From: JAWXCF01 sp034440515
GTDB taxonomy: Bacteria; Bacteroidota; Bacteroidia; CAILMK01
Direction: 5' to 3'
DNA length: 13,898 nucleotides
Assembly: GCA_034440515.1 (NCBI GenBank)
Contig: JAWXCF010000070.1
Coordinates: 1-13,898 of the forward strand
The position numbers were made by a program, and so were the translations under genes. Under the pieces are notes generated by a model. That model saw only the letters and a program-made list of their open reading frames with translations, was not told where the DNA came from and did not search any database. Shown here piece by piece: positions 13,578 to 13,898 of this stretch; position 1 is the first letter of the stretch; each line of letters begins with the position of its first letter.

Positions 13578-13898
13578 TTTATTGTTAATTATATAATTTT
13601 TAGTAAGCATTTTACAAGAACTATGCCTACGTTATCAACAAGTATTTAGAATTGATTGTTTAATAGTTTTACAATAAATTTTAATGGTTCTGACTATGAT
13701 TGCTGGTCAGAATACCACTTTTATTGTCATTTTTTTAGGCTAAATTATTTTTTAATATGCTCAATTGAAAGTTTAACCTTTTGAGTAAATCATCATACGT
13801 AATAATGTCAATAACGTTATTATATTTTTGTTTTTATTATTTCAAAATCACTTTTTTGTTCGATATTAATGTTAATTTAAGTAACCATTATTTTTGAA
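13578..13898. other. AT-rich upstream region of the HMA-DUF3347 gene, running to the window edge
   Basis: No gene is supported in these 321 bases. They should include the promoter of the copper-protein gene, but no clean Bacteroidota promoter pair was found; a partial -7-like TAATTTAG on the minus strand has a TTG only 14 bases before it. The clearest structure is the inverted repeat at 13685-13716. Confidence 0.4.
13685..13716. repeat. Inverted repeat TTCTGAC-N11-GTCAGAA
   Basis: A perfect 7-bp arm pair (13688-13694 and 13706-13712) surrounds an 11-base loop. Beyond a two-base bulge, TGG (13685-13687) can pair with CCA (13714-13716). A T-rich stretch follows on the plus strand. It sits about 110 bp before the HMA-DUF3347 start and could be a plus-strand terminator for a gene outside the window or an operator. 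Confidence 0.35.

Noticed and set aside
8474..13610. Copper/protease region as a mobile island
   Set aside because: No integrase, transposase, tRNA edge or flanking direct repeats are visible, and the CATG avoidance holds across it as in the housekeeping genes.
13810..13821. Perfect 12-bp palindrome AATAACGTTATT
   Set aside because: In DNA this AT-rich several 12-bp palindromes are expected by chance in 14 kb, and nothing else marks this one.

Overview
The window looks like a chromosomal segment of a low-G+C Bacteroidota bacterium, probably from the Chitinophagales/Sphingobacteriia side. Three things point there: the single-polypeptide LpxC-FabZ fusion, a PorX-type response regulator with a C-terminal PglZ domain (a type IX secretion regulator), and signal peptides ending in the Bacteroidota-style '...FA|Q' or '...FG|Q'. 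All twelve genes appear intact. No tRNA, rRNA, insertion sequence or CRISPR array was seen.

Left part (1-5135, all minus strand). This is a tight unidirectional lipid A cluster. In transcription order it holds an HD-domain phosphohydrolase, lpxD, lpxC-fabZ, lpxA and a lone ABC-transporter ATPase, with gaps of about 3 to 30 bp. LpxA, LpxC and LpxD carry out the first acylation, the deacetylation and the second acylation of UDP-GlcNAc. The fused FabZ domain competes for the same 3-hydroxyacyl-ACP pool, so the cluster links outer-membrane lipid supply to fatty-acid elongation.

Middle (5223-8473, plus strand). Divergent from the lipid A cluster is a second tight cluster: porX, tsaE (tRNA t6A modification ATPase, GTG start) and alanine dehydrogenase. 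It meets a secreted astacin-like metalloprotease gene (8474-10045, minus) tail to tail with no bases between the stop codons.

Right part (10222-13610, minus strand). This is a copper-handling pair. One gene encodes a secreted multicopper oxidase with a Met-rich copper segment and a C-terminal CopB-like beta-barrel. The upstream gene encodes an exported HMA + DUF3347 metal-binding protein. The 212 bp between them and the 288 bp before the window end are AT-rich and hold short repeats but no recognisable gene.

Most notable observations: (1) the tetranucleotide CATG occurs only once in about 13.9 kb, where roughly 45 would be expected from base composition, which suggests selection by a CATG-specific modification or restriction activity; (2) an apparent CopA-CopB fusion; (3) a secreted astacin-like protease with a C-terminal half of unknown type; (4) a degenerate stand-alone ABC ATPase at the end of the lipid A operon.
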